DNA from: Lactobacillaceae bacterium UBA5807
GTDB taxonomy: Bacteria > Bacillota > Bacilli > Lactobacillales > Lactobacillaceae
Length of the DNA: 24,159 nt
Reading direction: 5' to 3'
Assembly: GCA_002418005.1 (NCBI GenBank)
Contig: DIDF01000070.1
Span: forward strand, 1-24,159
Part shown: piece by piece, positions 15,359 to 22,685 of the stretch
How positions within the stretch are numbered: position 1 is the first letter of the stretch
How the letters are laid out: every line of letters begins with the position of its first letter
The notes under the pieces: generated by a model
What the model was told of the DNA's origin: nothing
The model's input: only the letters and a program-made list of their open reading frames with translations
The model's database searches: none
Position numbers and translations under genes: made by a program

Positions 15359-15478
15359 GTATATTTTCAACATAGCTGAAACGTGTAAATTAGAGCAGCT
15401 CCCTAGACGTAGGAACCTCTATGGCAAAACGCAAAACCGGCGTTTTACCAAGTCTCTATACCTTCATGGGCTACAACT
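15359..15478. repeat. Hairpin repeat, copy C (degenerate)
   Basis: The unit begins with TATATTTTCAACATAGCTGA, closely repeated at the start of copy D. The apex is AAAACGC (15426-15432), loop AAAACCG (15433-15439) and GCGTTTT (15440-15446). The outer arms (for example CCC with GGG, and GGAACCTCTATGG against CCAAGTCTCTATACC) pair only partly. Like copy A, it is the degenerate first member of a head-to-tail pair. Confidence 0.75.
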
Positions 15479-15616
15479 ATATATTTTACATAGCTGAAAC
15501 ATGAAAAGAAGGGCAACCCTCTAGAGGTAAGCACCTCTAAGACAAAACGCAAAACCGGCGTTTTATCTTAGAGGAGACTTACCTTACGAGGGTTAACCGC
15601 CCTTCTTTTCACTCTG
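15479..15616. repeat. Hairpin repeat, copy D (full length)
   Basis: Positions 15502-15611 form a 110-nt hairpin. TGAAAAGAAGGGC pairs perfectly with GCCCTTCTTTTCA and AACCCTC with GAGGGTT. GGTAAG then CCTCTAAGA are matched by TCTTAGAGG then CTTACC, and AAAACGC with GCGTTTT, around the loop AAAACCG (15551-15557). It lies 10 nt past the citF stop codon, so on the minus strand it is the first structure in the citF 3' region. It shares flanks (ATAGCTGAAAC, CACTCTG) and length with copy B, though the stem sequences differ. Confidence 0.85.
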
Positions 15617-15621
15617 ACACT

Positions 15622-17160
15622 CTAGTCCTTAACTTCCTTAATCGTATCAATAATGGATCCATCGCGATATTCGACCATCGCGACTGTTCTATCAGTGAAT
15701 TGTAATGGTTCTGGCTTTCCTACTCGCTTCTCTGCCATTTGCTGGAGTTGTTCGATAGTATATACCGGAACTCCTGGAATGTGGCTTAGAGCTTGGATAA
15801 GGTCTTTTCTGGCTGGGTTAATGGCAATACCATACTCAGTAACCAAAACATCCACTGACTCTCCTGGGGTAACTACTGTCGTTACATCGGGAACAACTGT
15901 TGCAATTCTGCCACGAACCAATGGAGCAGAAATAATTGTCAGCTTTGCAGTTGCGGCATCTTGGTGGCCACCAACGGCACCTCTGATAACCCCATCAGAA
16001 CCAGACATAACATTGACGTTAAATTTGGTGTCGATTTCAAGGGCACTCAAAATAACAACATCAAGTTGATCAACCATAGCACCTTTGTTATCTGGATCAG
16101 CATACCATGAAGCATCAATTTCTTGTTGATTCTTATTGTTATGCATTGAAGCTGCGGCACCCTTATCAAAGTCTTGAACATCCATCACTTTATTAACGAG
16201 ACCTTCTTCAAGAAGATCAGTAGTAGGTTTAGTGATTCCACCTAAGGCAAATGATGCTTTGATATTGTTGTCAATCATTGACTGACGCAAATAACGGGTA
16301 ACAGCTAAAGCAGCACCACCTGAACCAGTCTGAAACGAAAAACCATCTTTAAAGTATGGAGAATTGGTAATAACTTTATTAACAGTCTCGGCAATCTTCA
16401 ATTCTTTAGGGTCTTTGGTAAATCTGGTAGCACCTGACCCAATTTTGTCAGGATCACCAACTTTATCAACTTTAACGACATAGTCAACTTGAGTTTGTTT
16501 AATTGACGCTGGGGTATTTGGATATGGAACAATATTATCAGTCAACAAAATAACCTTATTGGCATACTGAGCATCCATTAATGCGTAACCAAGTGAGCCA
16601 AAGACAGCGTCGCCTTCCATCCCATTAGCATTACCCAGCTTATCAGCGTTTGGAACACCAAGAAAAGCAACATCAATTTTGATATCACCATGTTCGATTG
16701 CTCGCGCACGATTTCCGTGAGAACGGAAAATAACTGGATTCTTTAAACCACCGTGAGAAACAAAGTCACCTAATGATCCACGCATCCCAGAACTGGTAAT
16801 GTTTGTAATGGTTCCAGCTTTAATTGCTTCAATTACCATATCATTCATAACACCAGTCAAAGAAGAGGGAGCCAAAGTTAAATTCTTAATTCCAGCATCA
16901 ATAATTACCCGCATAACTTTATTAAATACAAAGTCACCATTTCTAAAATGATGATGAAATGAAATAGTCATACCATCTTTAACGGTCTTTTTTACAACGT
17001 CTTCAATGGAGTCTACCACCTTATCATTACCAGTAGTGACATGAACTGAAGGGGCAACTCGCTGAATATCAGGATTACCAATTTCAGTTGATTCAAATGG
17101 CTTGTAATTAAGTTTATTCATCAAGTCATCGGGTAATTCGCGATTTACACTATTTTTCAA
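15622..17160 (-). CDS. citF: Citrate lyase alpha subunit (citrate CoA-transferase)
   Basis: A 512-aa subunit that swaps the acetyl group on the CitD carrier for citrate, forming citryl-ACP. The whole sequence reads as CitF. Visible segments include SFHHHFRNGDFV near the N-terminus, ASSGMRGSLGD-like TSSGMRGSLGDFVSHG, FQTGSGGAALAVTRYL in the middle and VMSGSDGVIRGAVGGHQDAA in the C-terminal half. The start is taken as TTG at 17160, 9 nt after AGGAGG. It overlaps the end of citE by 11 nt (TTGAAAAATAG), implying coupling. The frame is open a few codons further to ATGATG, which lies upstream of the ribosome site. It is followed by the hairpin repeats D and C. Confidence 0.95.
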   Translation of the reverse strand: MKNSVNRELPDDLMNKLNYKPFESTEIGNPDIQRVAPSVHVTTGNDKVVDSIEDVVKKTVKDGMTISFHHHFRNGDFVFNKVMRVIIDAGIKNLTLAPSSLTGVMNDMVIEAIKAGTITNITSSGMRGSLGDFVSHGGLKNPVIFRSHGNRARAIEHGDIKIDVAFLGVPNADKLGNANGMEGDAVFGSLGYALMDAQYANKVILLTDNIVPYPNTPASIKQTQVDYVVKVDKVGDPDKIGSGATRFTKDPKELKIAETVNKVITNSPYFKDGFSFQTGSGGAALAVTRYLRQSMIDNNIKASFALGGITKPTTDLLEEGLVNKVMDVQDFDKGAAASMHNNKNQQEIDASWYADPDNKGAMVDQLDVVILSALEIDTKFNVNVMSGSDGVIRGAVGGHQDAATAKLTIISAPLVRGRIATVVPDVTTVVTPGESVDVLVTEYGIAINPARKDLIQALSHIPGVPVYTIEQLQQMAEKRVGKPEPLQFTDRTVAMVEYRDGSIIDTIKEVKD

Positions 17161-18067
17161 TGTAATTTTCCTCCTCATCAACTAAGTTGGAAGCTTTAGC
17201 AAGCATCATGACTCTTTGAGCTCTCAAAACAACTGGTCGGTCAACCATTTGACCGTTCATTGAAATAACTCCCGAGACTTTCATCTTGGCTTCTTGAATT
17301 GCATTGATAACGTTCTTTGCGTTTTCAACTTCTTTTTGGGTTGGTTCATAAACTTTATTAACCATAGCGATCTGTCTTGGGTTAACCAATGATTTACCAT
17401 CAAATCCAAGTTGATGGATATGCTTGGTTTCACGGTAAAATCCTTCAGTATCATCCATGTTTGTAAAGACAGTATCAAAAGCGGCGATTCCGGCAGCTCT
17501 TGCTGAGTGCAAAACCATATTTCTGGCAAATTCAAGTTCAGCCCCATCAGGATAACGGTGAGTCTTCATATCGGTAGTGTAATCTTCGGCTGACAGAGCA
17601 ATTCCAATCATTCGATCAGAAGCTGCGGCAATTTCTGGAGAATTTAAAACTCCTTTAGCACTTTCAATTGCTGCCATGACATGAGTTGAGCCTTCTTTTA
17701 TGCCAAACTCTTTTTCGGCGGCAGCAACATCTTTAACAAGATCTTTAATCATTTGAGCTGATTCAACTTTTGGCAGACGAATTACATCAATTCCTGCCTT
17801 AACCATTGCTTTAACGTCATTGGCATAGTATGGAGTATCAATTCCGTTAACCCGGACAACCAGTTCAGCATCCCCGTAATCCTGAGTCTGCAATGCTTCG
17901 TATACTAAATCTCTAGCAGCATCCTTTTCAGTCATTGATACAGCATCTTCCAAATCAAACATGATGGAGTCAGCACCATATATTCCAGCATCTTTTACCA
18001 TGGCTGGATTATTACCTGGCACAAACATCATGGTTCTGCGTAAACGTTCTGGAGTTTCGTCACTCAT
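17150..18067 (-). CDS. citE: Citrate lyase beta subunit (citryl-ACP lyase)
   Basis: A 305-aa TIM-barrel lyase that cleaves citryl-ACP to oxaloacetate and acetyl-ACP. Family landmarks are RRTMMFVPGNNPAM at the N-terminus, DSIMFDLEDAV (acidic metal ligand), RVNGIDTPY, IRLPKVES, AAIESAKGVLN and the SAEDYTTDM segment. The start ATG at 18067 follows GGGAGGTG and lies one base after the citD stop codon. An in-frame extension further upstream runs over citD and is rejected. The length and motifs are normal. Confidence 0.96.
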   Translation of the reverse strand: MSDETPERLRRTMMFVPGNNPAMVKDAGIYGADSIMFDLEDAVSMTEKDAARDLVYEALQTQDYGDAELVVRVNGIDTPYYANDVKAMVKAGIDVIRLPKVESAQMIKDLVKDVAAAEKEFGIKEGSTHVMAAIESAKGVLNSPEIAAASDRMIGIALSAEDYTTDMKTHRYPDGAELEFARNMVLHSARAAGIAAFDTVFTNMDDTEGFYRETKHIHQLGFDGKSLVNPRQIAMVNKVYEPTQKEVENAKNVINAIQEAKMKVSGVISMNGQMVDRPVVLRAQRVMMLAKASNLVDEEENYIEK

Positions 18068-18068
18068 C

Positions 18069-18362
18069 TTAGAGCACCTCCCAAGCAGGCTTATCAGTTG
18101 TTTTTGTAGCTCTTTGAGCCGCTGCAATGGTTCGAGCTTTAATCACACAATCTAAAGCCCCTTTATCAACCGCTTTAACTTTAGCAGCCGTTATCCCCAT
18201 TTTTTGTAAGGTTGAAGATATAACTTGATTAATTTGTTTACCAAATTCTTTTTTAACGTCAGATTCCAAATCGATTTGAATATCAGATGAACCTTTAGAA
18301 ATCATAATTTGAATATCTGAAGATTCCAAAGTTCCGGCAACAGCCGTACTTTTAATTTCCAT
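18069..18362 (-). CDS. citD: Citrate lyase gamma subunit (acyl carrier protein)
   Basis: A 97-aa acyl carrier protein of citrate lyase. It carries the phosphoribosyl-dephospho-CoA arm on a serine. In the family this is Ser14, and here residue 14 is a Ser in the matching context TAVAGTLESSDI. The prosthetic group is made by CitG and attached by CitX, then acetylated by CitC, all encoded in this cluster. The start ATG overlaps the end of citC by 11 nt (ATGGAAATTAA). AAGGAAGG lies upstream inside citC. Confidence 0.96.
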   Translation of the reverse strand: MEIKSTAVAGTLESSDIQIMISKGSSDIQIDLESDVKKEFGKQINQVISSTLQKMGITAAKVKAVDKGALDCVIKARTIAAAQRATKTTDKPAWEVL

Positions 18363-19410
18363 TAATGTTCATTCCTTCCTTAATTCGTTTTGTTAACTCA
18401 GCTTGATTAGCCTTAATAAAATCAAAGGTGCTAAGTGGCACTAATTTTTTAATTTCTTCAAGCTCATTATCTTTTAAATCCCGACGAACTGCCGTAGCAG
18501 TAATCGGGTAATTTCCGTCCGTAGTTTGACGCTCAATTTCATCTACTTCAACTTCTGGAGGTAGCTGCCTTTGCAAAACCTGGTTGTAAATGGATGTGGT
18601 CCGCGATAAAGGTTCAGTTCCAATAAATCGAACGTCAATGTTTAATCCTTTGGCAATAATATTTTTAAAAATTCTAGCATCCATCGTAGTTTGATAAATG
18701 ATGGCATCCTTTGATGAAGCAAGGAAGTAAGCTGGAAATGTCACATAACTGACCATATAATCGCCACCGTTAACCACAATCACATTCTTCAAATCAGCAG
18801 TTCCTCTTTTTACTAAATAGAACCTTTCTGAAGTGGAAAATAAGGATGCATCAGTGTTAACAACAAAAACATAAACAAGGTCACACTGCTTGGCAGCCTG
18901 CTCAACCAAAAAACGATGGCCACTGGTAAACGGATTAGCATTCATAACAATACTGCCAATTTTTTTGCCCTTTTGATCAGCAATCTTTGGAATATCATTC
19001 AAATAATCATTAACATCCGGAGAGCCATCTTCCAAAACCGCTGCATCATCAGTATGAGCAAGTTCATTGAAACCAACATGTTGAAAGCTTGCCGAATACT
19101 TAATTTTAGTAAAAACAAATAAATGGAAAATTCCCTGCTGAAATTCTCGGCTGACTAACGCGGAAACAATCGTATTGAACCGCGAACCACTGACAACATC
19201 TTTGTTGCAAACCCCAATATACTTTAGAGTATTTCCCGCCAAAGATCCGGTAGCAACCAAATCATCACCGGAAAAAATAGCCAAAGTAGTGTCAATTTTT
19301 TGAACTTCTTTATCGGAAAAATTATGAATATCCAAAGACTCCAGAAAATTGCGCCATCGCTTATAATCACTGGGGTTTCGAAGATGAATTTCAGAAACAG
19401 GGCTATCCAT
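18352..19410 (-). CDS. citC: [Citrate (pro-3S)-lyase] ligase
   Basis: A 352-aa enzyme that uses ATP and acetate to acetylate the thiol of the CitD prosthetic group, switching citrate lyase on. The N-terminal third is a GNAT-like domain (about 1-120). The C-terminal part is a nucleotidyltransferase with NPFTSGHRFLVE at 159-170 (T/HxGH motif) and TATAVRR near 314-320. The ATG at 19410 follows AGGAGG at 8-nt spacing, 11 bp after the citM stop. It is the second gene of the operon. Confidence 0.95.
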   Translation of the reverse strand: MDSPVSEIHLRNPSDYKRWRNFLESLDIHNFSDKEVQKIDTTLAIFSGDDLVATGSLAGNTLKYIGVCNKDVVSGSRFNTIVSALVSREFQQGIFHLFVFTKIKYSASFQHVGFNELAHTDDAAVLEDGSPDVNDYLNDIPKIADQKGKKIGSIVMNANPFTSGHRFLVEQAAKQCDLVYVFVVNTDASLFSTSERFYLVKRGTADLKNVIVVNGGDYMVSYVTFPAYFLASSKDAIIYQTTMDARIFKNIIAKGLNIDVRFIGTEPLSRTTSIYNQVLQRQLPPEVEVDEIERQTTDGNYPITATAVRRDLKDNELEEIKKLVPLSTFDFIKANQAELTKRIKEGMNINGN

Positions 19411-19421
19411 TTATTGGCCTC

Positions 19422-20606
19422 CTATTCTTCGCCAACAACCGCCTTTTTTGAAAGGTTATTTGAGAAATCACAAACAGCATTACTTACATTTCTTACCACA
19501 TTTTTATCAAATACACTTGGAACAATGTGCGCAGCATCAACATCGGAAATAGTCTCCGCTAATTTCTGGGCAATGGAGAACTGCAAATCATATCCAACAT
19601 GAGAAATATCACTAGCCAACAAACCCTTAAATAATCCTGGGAAAACCAAAATATTATTAACTTGATTTGGATACTTGCTAGATCCAGTAGCAATAACTGC
19701 CGCTCCAGCTCGCTTTGCCAACTGAGGATCGATTTCTGGAACTGGATTTGCTAAAGCAAAAATAATTGGGTTGCAGTTCATTGAAAGTACGTCAGATTCA
19801 GACAATAAGTTAGCATCTGAAAGACCGATAAAAACATCTTGGTTATCAATAACATCAGCTAACTTCTTGTTTTTTAATGAATCAGAAGTTCCAATTTGTT
19901 TTGCAAAGTCTCTCTGATAAGCATTATAACGCTGGTCATCAGGTGTGACTGCACCATATACATCAACTAAAGTAATATTCTTAACACCGCAGGCATACAA
20001 AAGTTTAGCAGTTGCCAACCCTGAGGCTCCAACTCCATTTATGACAACCTTAAGCATCTTGAGGCCTTTACCAGTGACCTTGCATGCATTGATCAATGCA
20101 GCCAAAACGACAATGGCAGTGCCTTCTTGATCATCGTGATAAACTGGGATATCCAACAAATCATTTAATTTGTCTTCAATTTCAAAACACCTTGGAGCGG
20201 CAATATCCTCAAGATGAATTCCAGCAAAAGATTGAGAAATATTCTTAACTGTTTGAACAACTTCGTCGGAAGAAACCCGATCTACCGCAATTGGAATTGC
20301 GTTGATATTGGCAAGGTCTTTATAAAGAAGAGCCTTTCCTTCAATAACCGGCAGGCCACCTGCTGGGCCAATATTTCCAAGGCCTAAAACTGCTGAACCA
20401 TCAGTAACTAAAGCAACCAACTTGCCGCTAATTGTGTATTTTTTCTTTAATGAAGGATTTGCAGCAATTTTTTTGGACAAAATTGCTACTCCAGGGGTGT
20501 ATGCATGGGCCAATTCACTAGCGTCTTTAACTTCCAAATCAGATTTGATATCAAGAACTCCATTATGAGCAGCGTGCAATTTTAAAATGTCTTCGGTTTC
20601 TGTCAT
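19422..20606 (-). CDS. citM: Malic enzyme-type oxaloacetate decarboxylase
   Basis: A 394-aa cytosolic NAD-binding malic-enzyme family protein. In lactic acid bacteria the member encoded in cit operons (CitM) mainly decarboxylates oxaloacetate from citrate lyase to pyruvate. Visible features are YTPGVA (catalytic Tyr36), VTDGSAVLGLGNIGP, EGKALLYKD (catalytic Lys near 91), HLEDI (metal ligands near 133), HDDQEGTA, and the Rossmann motif GVGASGLA at 191-198. It is the first gene of the operon, preceded by GAGAGG 8 nt before the ATG, and is divergent from citI. Malate decarboxylation as the main role is the alternative; the gene order favours CitM. Confidence 0.93.
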   Translation of the reverse strand: MTETEDILKLHAAHNGVLDIKSDLEVKDASELAHAYTPGVAILSKKIAANPSLKKKYTISGKLVALVTDGSAVLGLGNIGPAGGLPVIEGKALLYKDLANINAIPIAVDRVSSDEVVQTVKNISQSFAGIHLEDIAAPRCFEIEDKLNDLLDIPVYHDDQEGTAIVVLAALINACKVTGKGLKMLKVVINGVGASGLATAKLLYACGVKNITLVDVYGAVTPDDQRYNAYQRDFAKQIGTSDSLKNKKLADVIDNQDVFIGLSDANLLSESDVLSMNCNPIIFALANPVPEIDPQLAKRAGAAVIATGSSKYPNQVNNILVFPGLFKGLLASDISHVGYDLQFSIAQKLAETISDVDAAHIVPSVFDKNVVRNVSNAVCDFSNNLSKKAVVGEE

Positions 20607-20657
20607 ATAATTTACCTCTCTATATTTGATTTGCTTTTTTCACTATGTATACTTGGA

Positions 20658-20686
20658 AGTTTAACTCGTTTTTTAAATTATTTCAA
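20658..20686 (-). promoter_or_regulatory. Probable citM operon promoter
   Basis: On the minus strand TTGAAA (plus 20681-20686) and TAAACT (plus 20658-20663) are 17 bp apart, about 52 bp upstream of the citM ATG. The -35 is good and the -10 is moderate. Confidence 0.45.
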
Positions 20687-20708
20687 ATATTTCATTTATT
20701 TTTGCTAT

Positions 20709-20784
20709 TTTTAAAATATTATTTTAAAATTGTAAACTAATTTTGAAATTTCAATACAAAATTTACTCTATGAGTATATATAAT
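20709..20784. promoter_or_regulatory. Candidate CitI operators and citI -10
   Basis: The AT-rich citM-citI gap holds two perfect palindromes. One is 21 bp (TTTTAAAATA-T-TATTTTAAAA, 20709-20729) and the other is TTGAAATTTCAA (20743-20754). A TATAAT at 20779-20784 fits a citI -10, 31 bp before its start codon; I see no good -35 for it. SorC-family CitI proteins bind the AT-rich divergent region in related bacteria. These exact sites are inferred from symmetry and position. Confidence 0.4.
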
Positions 20785-20814
20785 GGAAGAAATAACCAAA
20801 TGAGGAGAAAGAAA

Positions 20815-21771
20815 TTGGATAAAATACAGTACCGAAAACAAATTGCTGATGTCGCCAGAGATTTCTACCTTTCGAAATTAACAATTGCTGATATTTCAAA
20901 AAAGTATAATCTCAGCCGTTATCTGATAACAAAATATCTAGATGATGCTGTTTCTACAGGATTGGTCAAGATAACAATTAACGCCCCAATTGACCGGAAC
21001 TTACAGTTGGAAGCTGAATTCAAAAAGATGTTTGGCATTCAAAATGCATATATCCTTATGGATGGTGATGCCGCAAATGATGATGACGAAAACATCATTG
21101 AATTTTCCGCCCAAACAATTCAGGACTATATCCAAAGTATGCGAACAATTGGTGTTTCATGGGGTGGAACAGTATCCAATATCATCAACCACTTCCAAAC
21201 TAAGGTAAAAGAAGATTTAGTATTTACCCAAATTATGGGTGATAATTTGAAATATAATTCTGCGGTCGGGTCAACTCCTTTAGTTCAAAAAGCCGCGGCA
21301 AAATATGAAGCTCACTACCTAACAGTTCCAGCACCGCTTTATATCATTAATAATCAAATTCGGACAGCTCTAGAAAAAGAACCAGCTTTTATCCGAGCAT
21401 TTACGACAATGAACAAAATGGACATGATCTTTGCCGGTATTGGTACCTTAGCGTCAATCGATTCCATTCAAGTTTGGCGCCAGCATAAAGATCAAATCTT
21501 TCCAAAAGTTGATCTTCAAAAAGTCGTTGGGATGTTGTATGGAAGACCTTTTGACATCAATGGTAACTTTTTAAACCCCGGTGATAGTGACAAATTATTC
21601 GGAGCTTCAATCGACACCATTCTTGCCGTCCCAACCAGACTTGCCATCGTCAAAAGTAAATTTAAAAGCAGAGCTTTGTTAGGAGCCCTTAGAGGAAATT
21701 TGATTACCGACGTTATAACTAACGAATCAGTCGCCAATCGGGTGCTCATGGAAATGAGAACTGACCAATAA
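20815..21771 (+). CDS. citI: SorC-family citrate regulator
   Basis: A 318-aa transcription factor. The N-terminal helix-turn-helix (DVARDFYLSKLTIADISKKY, then NLSRYLITKYLDDAVSTGLV) is followed by a SorC-type sugar-phosphate-like effector domain. That domain includes GVSWGGTVSNI, GSTPLVQKAAAKY, FAGIGTLAS and a C-terminal AIVKSKFKSRALLGALRGNLIT typical of the family. In lactic acid bacteria the divergent SorC-type gene next to citM is CitI, an activator of the cit operon that responds to citrate. The start is taken as TTG at 20815 because AGGAG (20803-20807) is well placed. The in-frame ATG at 20800 and those further upstream lie on or before the probable -10 region or lack a clear site. It ends 6 bp from the convergent hydrolase. 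Confidence 0.88.
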   Translation: MDKIQYRKQIADVARDFYLSKLTIADISKKYNLSRYLITKYLDDAVSTGLVKITINAPIDRNLQLEAEFKKMFGIQNAYILMDGDAANDDDENIIEFSAQTIQDYIQSMRTIGVSWGGTVSNIINHFQTKVKEDLVFTQIMGDNLKYNSAVGSTPLVQKAAAKYEAHYLTVPAPLYIINNQIRTALEKEPAFIRAFTTMNKMDMIFAGIGTLASIDSIQVWRQHKDQIFPKVDLQKVVGMLYGRPFDINGNFLNPGDSDKLFGASIDTILAVPTRLAIVKSKFKSRALLGALRGNLITDVITNESVANRVLMEMRTDQ

Positions 21772-21777
21772 ATTCGG

Positions 21778-22557
21778 TCAGTTTAGAAATTCTTTTAGAA
21801 TTTGGTTGAACTCATCGACCTTTTCAGCCATTACAAGGTGGCCGCAATTTTTAATGATTTGATAATCACCATCTTTGGCAATCCCTGCCGTCACTTTAGC
21901 AAACTTTGGATCAAAATAAGGAGATTTTTCACCAGCAATTATTAGCAAAGGCACGTTCATCATCGAAACAACATCGCGCCAGTCCTGAAAAGCGTGGTCC
22001 ACCAACATTGGATAATTCAGTTCGGCGTCGTAAGTTTTACTTCTCTGAGCTTTTTTCATTGCTGCAAAAACCTCATCATCGATGTCATGGTAAGCAGCTG
22101 GGCCAAAGGGAATTTTCAAATAGGCTGGGAAATTATCCCAATCCAAACTTTTAAATCCAAACTTCCAGTTGGCATCACTGACCATCTTTGGGCTTTGGTC
22201 AATATCCATTAATGAAACAAGCTGACGAGAACCATAAAGCGAAATAAAAGCAAATAACGTAGCAGCTCCCATTGAATTACCAATGCCAACAAACCGGTTA
22301 ATATTTAAAAAATCAAGCAATTCTTTAATATCCTGGGCGTGTTTGCTAATTCTTCGCCCTTTAAGAGTCCGCTGGGATTGTCCCTGATTTCTGGCATCAA
22401 GCTTTATCACGCGATAACCCAAAGATTTCAAGAATTCGACTTGTTTGAGCCAGATCTCTTTATAACTGCCAATTCCGTTCAATAAGAGAACGGCCTGACC
22501 ATCACCGCCGGAATCACTATAGTCCAATTCAACGTTATCAGTGGTTCGAAATTTCAA
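21778..22557 (-). CDS. Alpha/beta hydrolase
   Basis: A 259-aa cytosolic alpha/beta-fold hydrolase. The nucleophile elbow GNSMGA has Ser95, the oxyanion segment is LLNGIGS near residue 25-31, an acidic residue follows in AGEKSPYFDP, and the catalytic His lies in NCGHLVMAEK. The substrate is not predictable. The start is TTG at 22557, 7 nt after AAAGGAA. It lies between the citrate transporter and citI and is separated from the transporter by a terminator. The cap region (about 120-190) is helical and typical in size. There is no signal peptide. No terminator is visible in the 6-bp gap to citI, so the transcripts probably overlap. Confidence 0.88.
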   Translation of the reverse strand: MKFRTTDNVELDYSDSGGDGQAVLLLNGIGSYKEIWLKQVEFLKSLGYRVIKLDARNQGQSQRTLKGRRISKHAQDIKELLDFLNINRFVGIGNSMGAATLFAFISLYGSRQLVSLMDIDQSPKMVSDANWKFGFKSLDWDNFPAYLKIPFGPAAYHDIDDEVFAAMKKAQRSKTYDAELNYPMLVDHAFQDWRDVVSMMNVPLLIIAGEKSPYFDPKFAKVTAGIAKDGDYQIIKNCGHLVMAEKVDEFNQILKEFLN

Positions 22558-22589
22558 ACTTATTTCCTTTCATCGTCTATAAATTCCAC

Positions 22590-22649
22590 AAAAGAAAGGG
22601 CCTAAATCAAACATTCAAACCCAGAATGTTCGACTTAGACCCTTTTCTT
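22590..22649 (-). terminator. Terminator of the transporter gene
   Basis: A two-part stem on the minus strand: AAGAAAAGGGTCTAAGTC with GATTTAGGCCCTTTCTT outside and ACATTC/GAATGT inside, then TTTTGTGG. It is about 37 bp past the transporter stop codon. Confidence 0.75.
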
Positions 22650-22685
22650 CTGGGATCAAAACCTCAATTTTTTATCGTTTTTAGT

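Noticed and set aside
15653..16069. Long plus-strand open frame opposite citF
   Set aside because: It lies entirely antisense to a well-supported citrate lyase gene, with no ribosome site or recognisable family; it is a composition shadow.
20658..20690. Possible cre site near AACGAGTT in the citM promoter
   Set aside because: Apart from the central CG, several conserved positions of the cre consensus fail on either strand.
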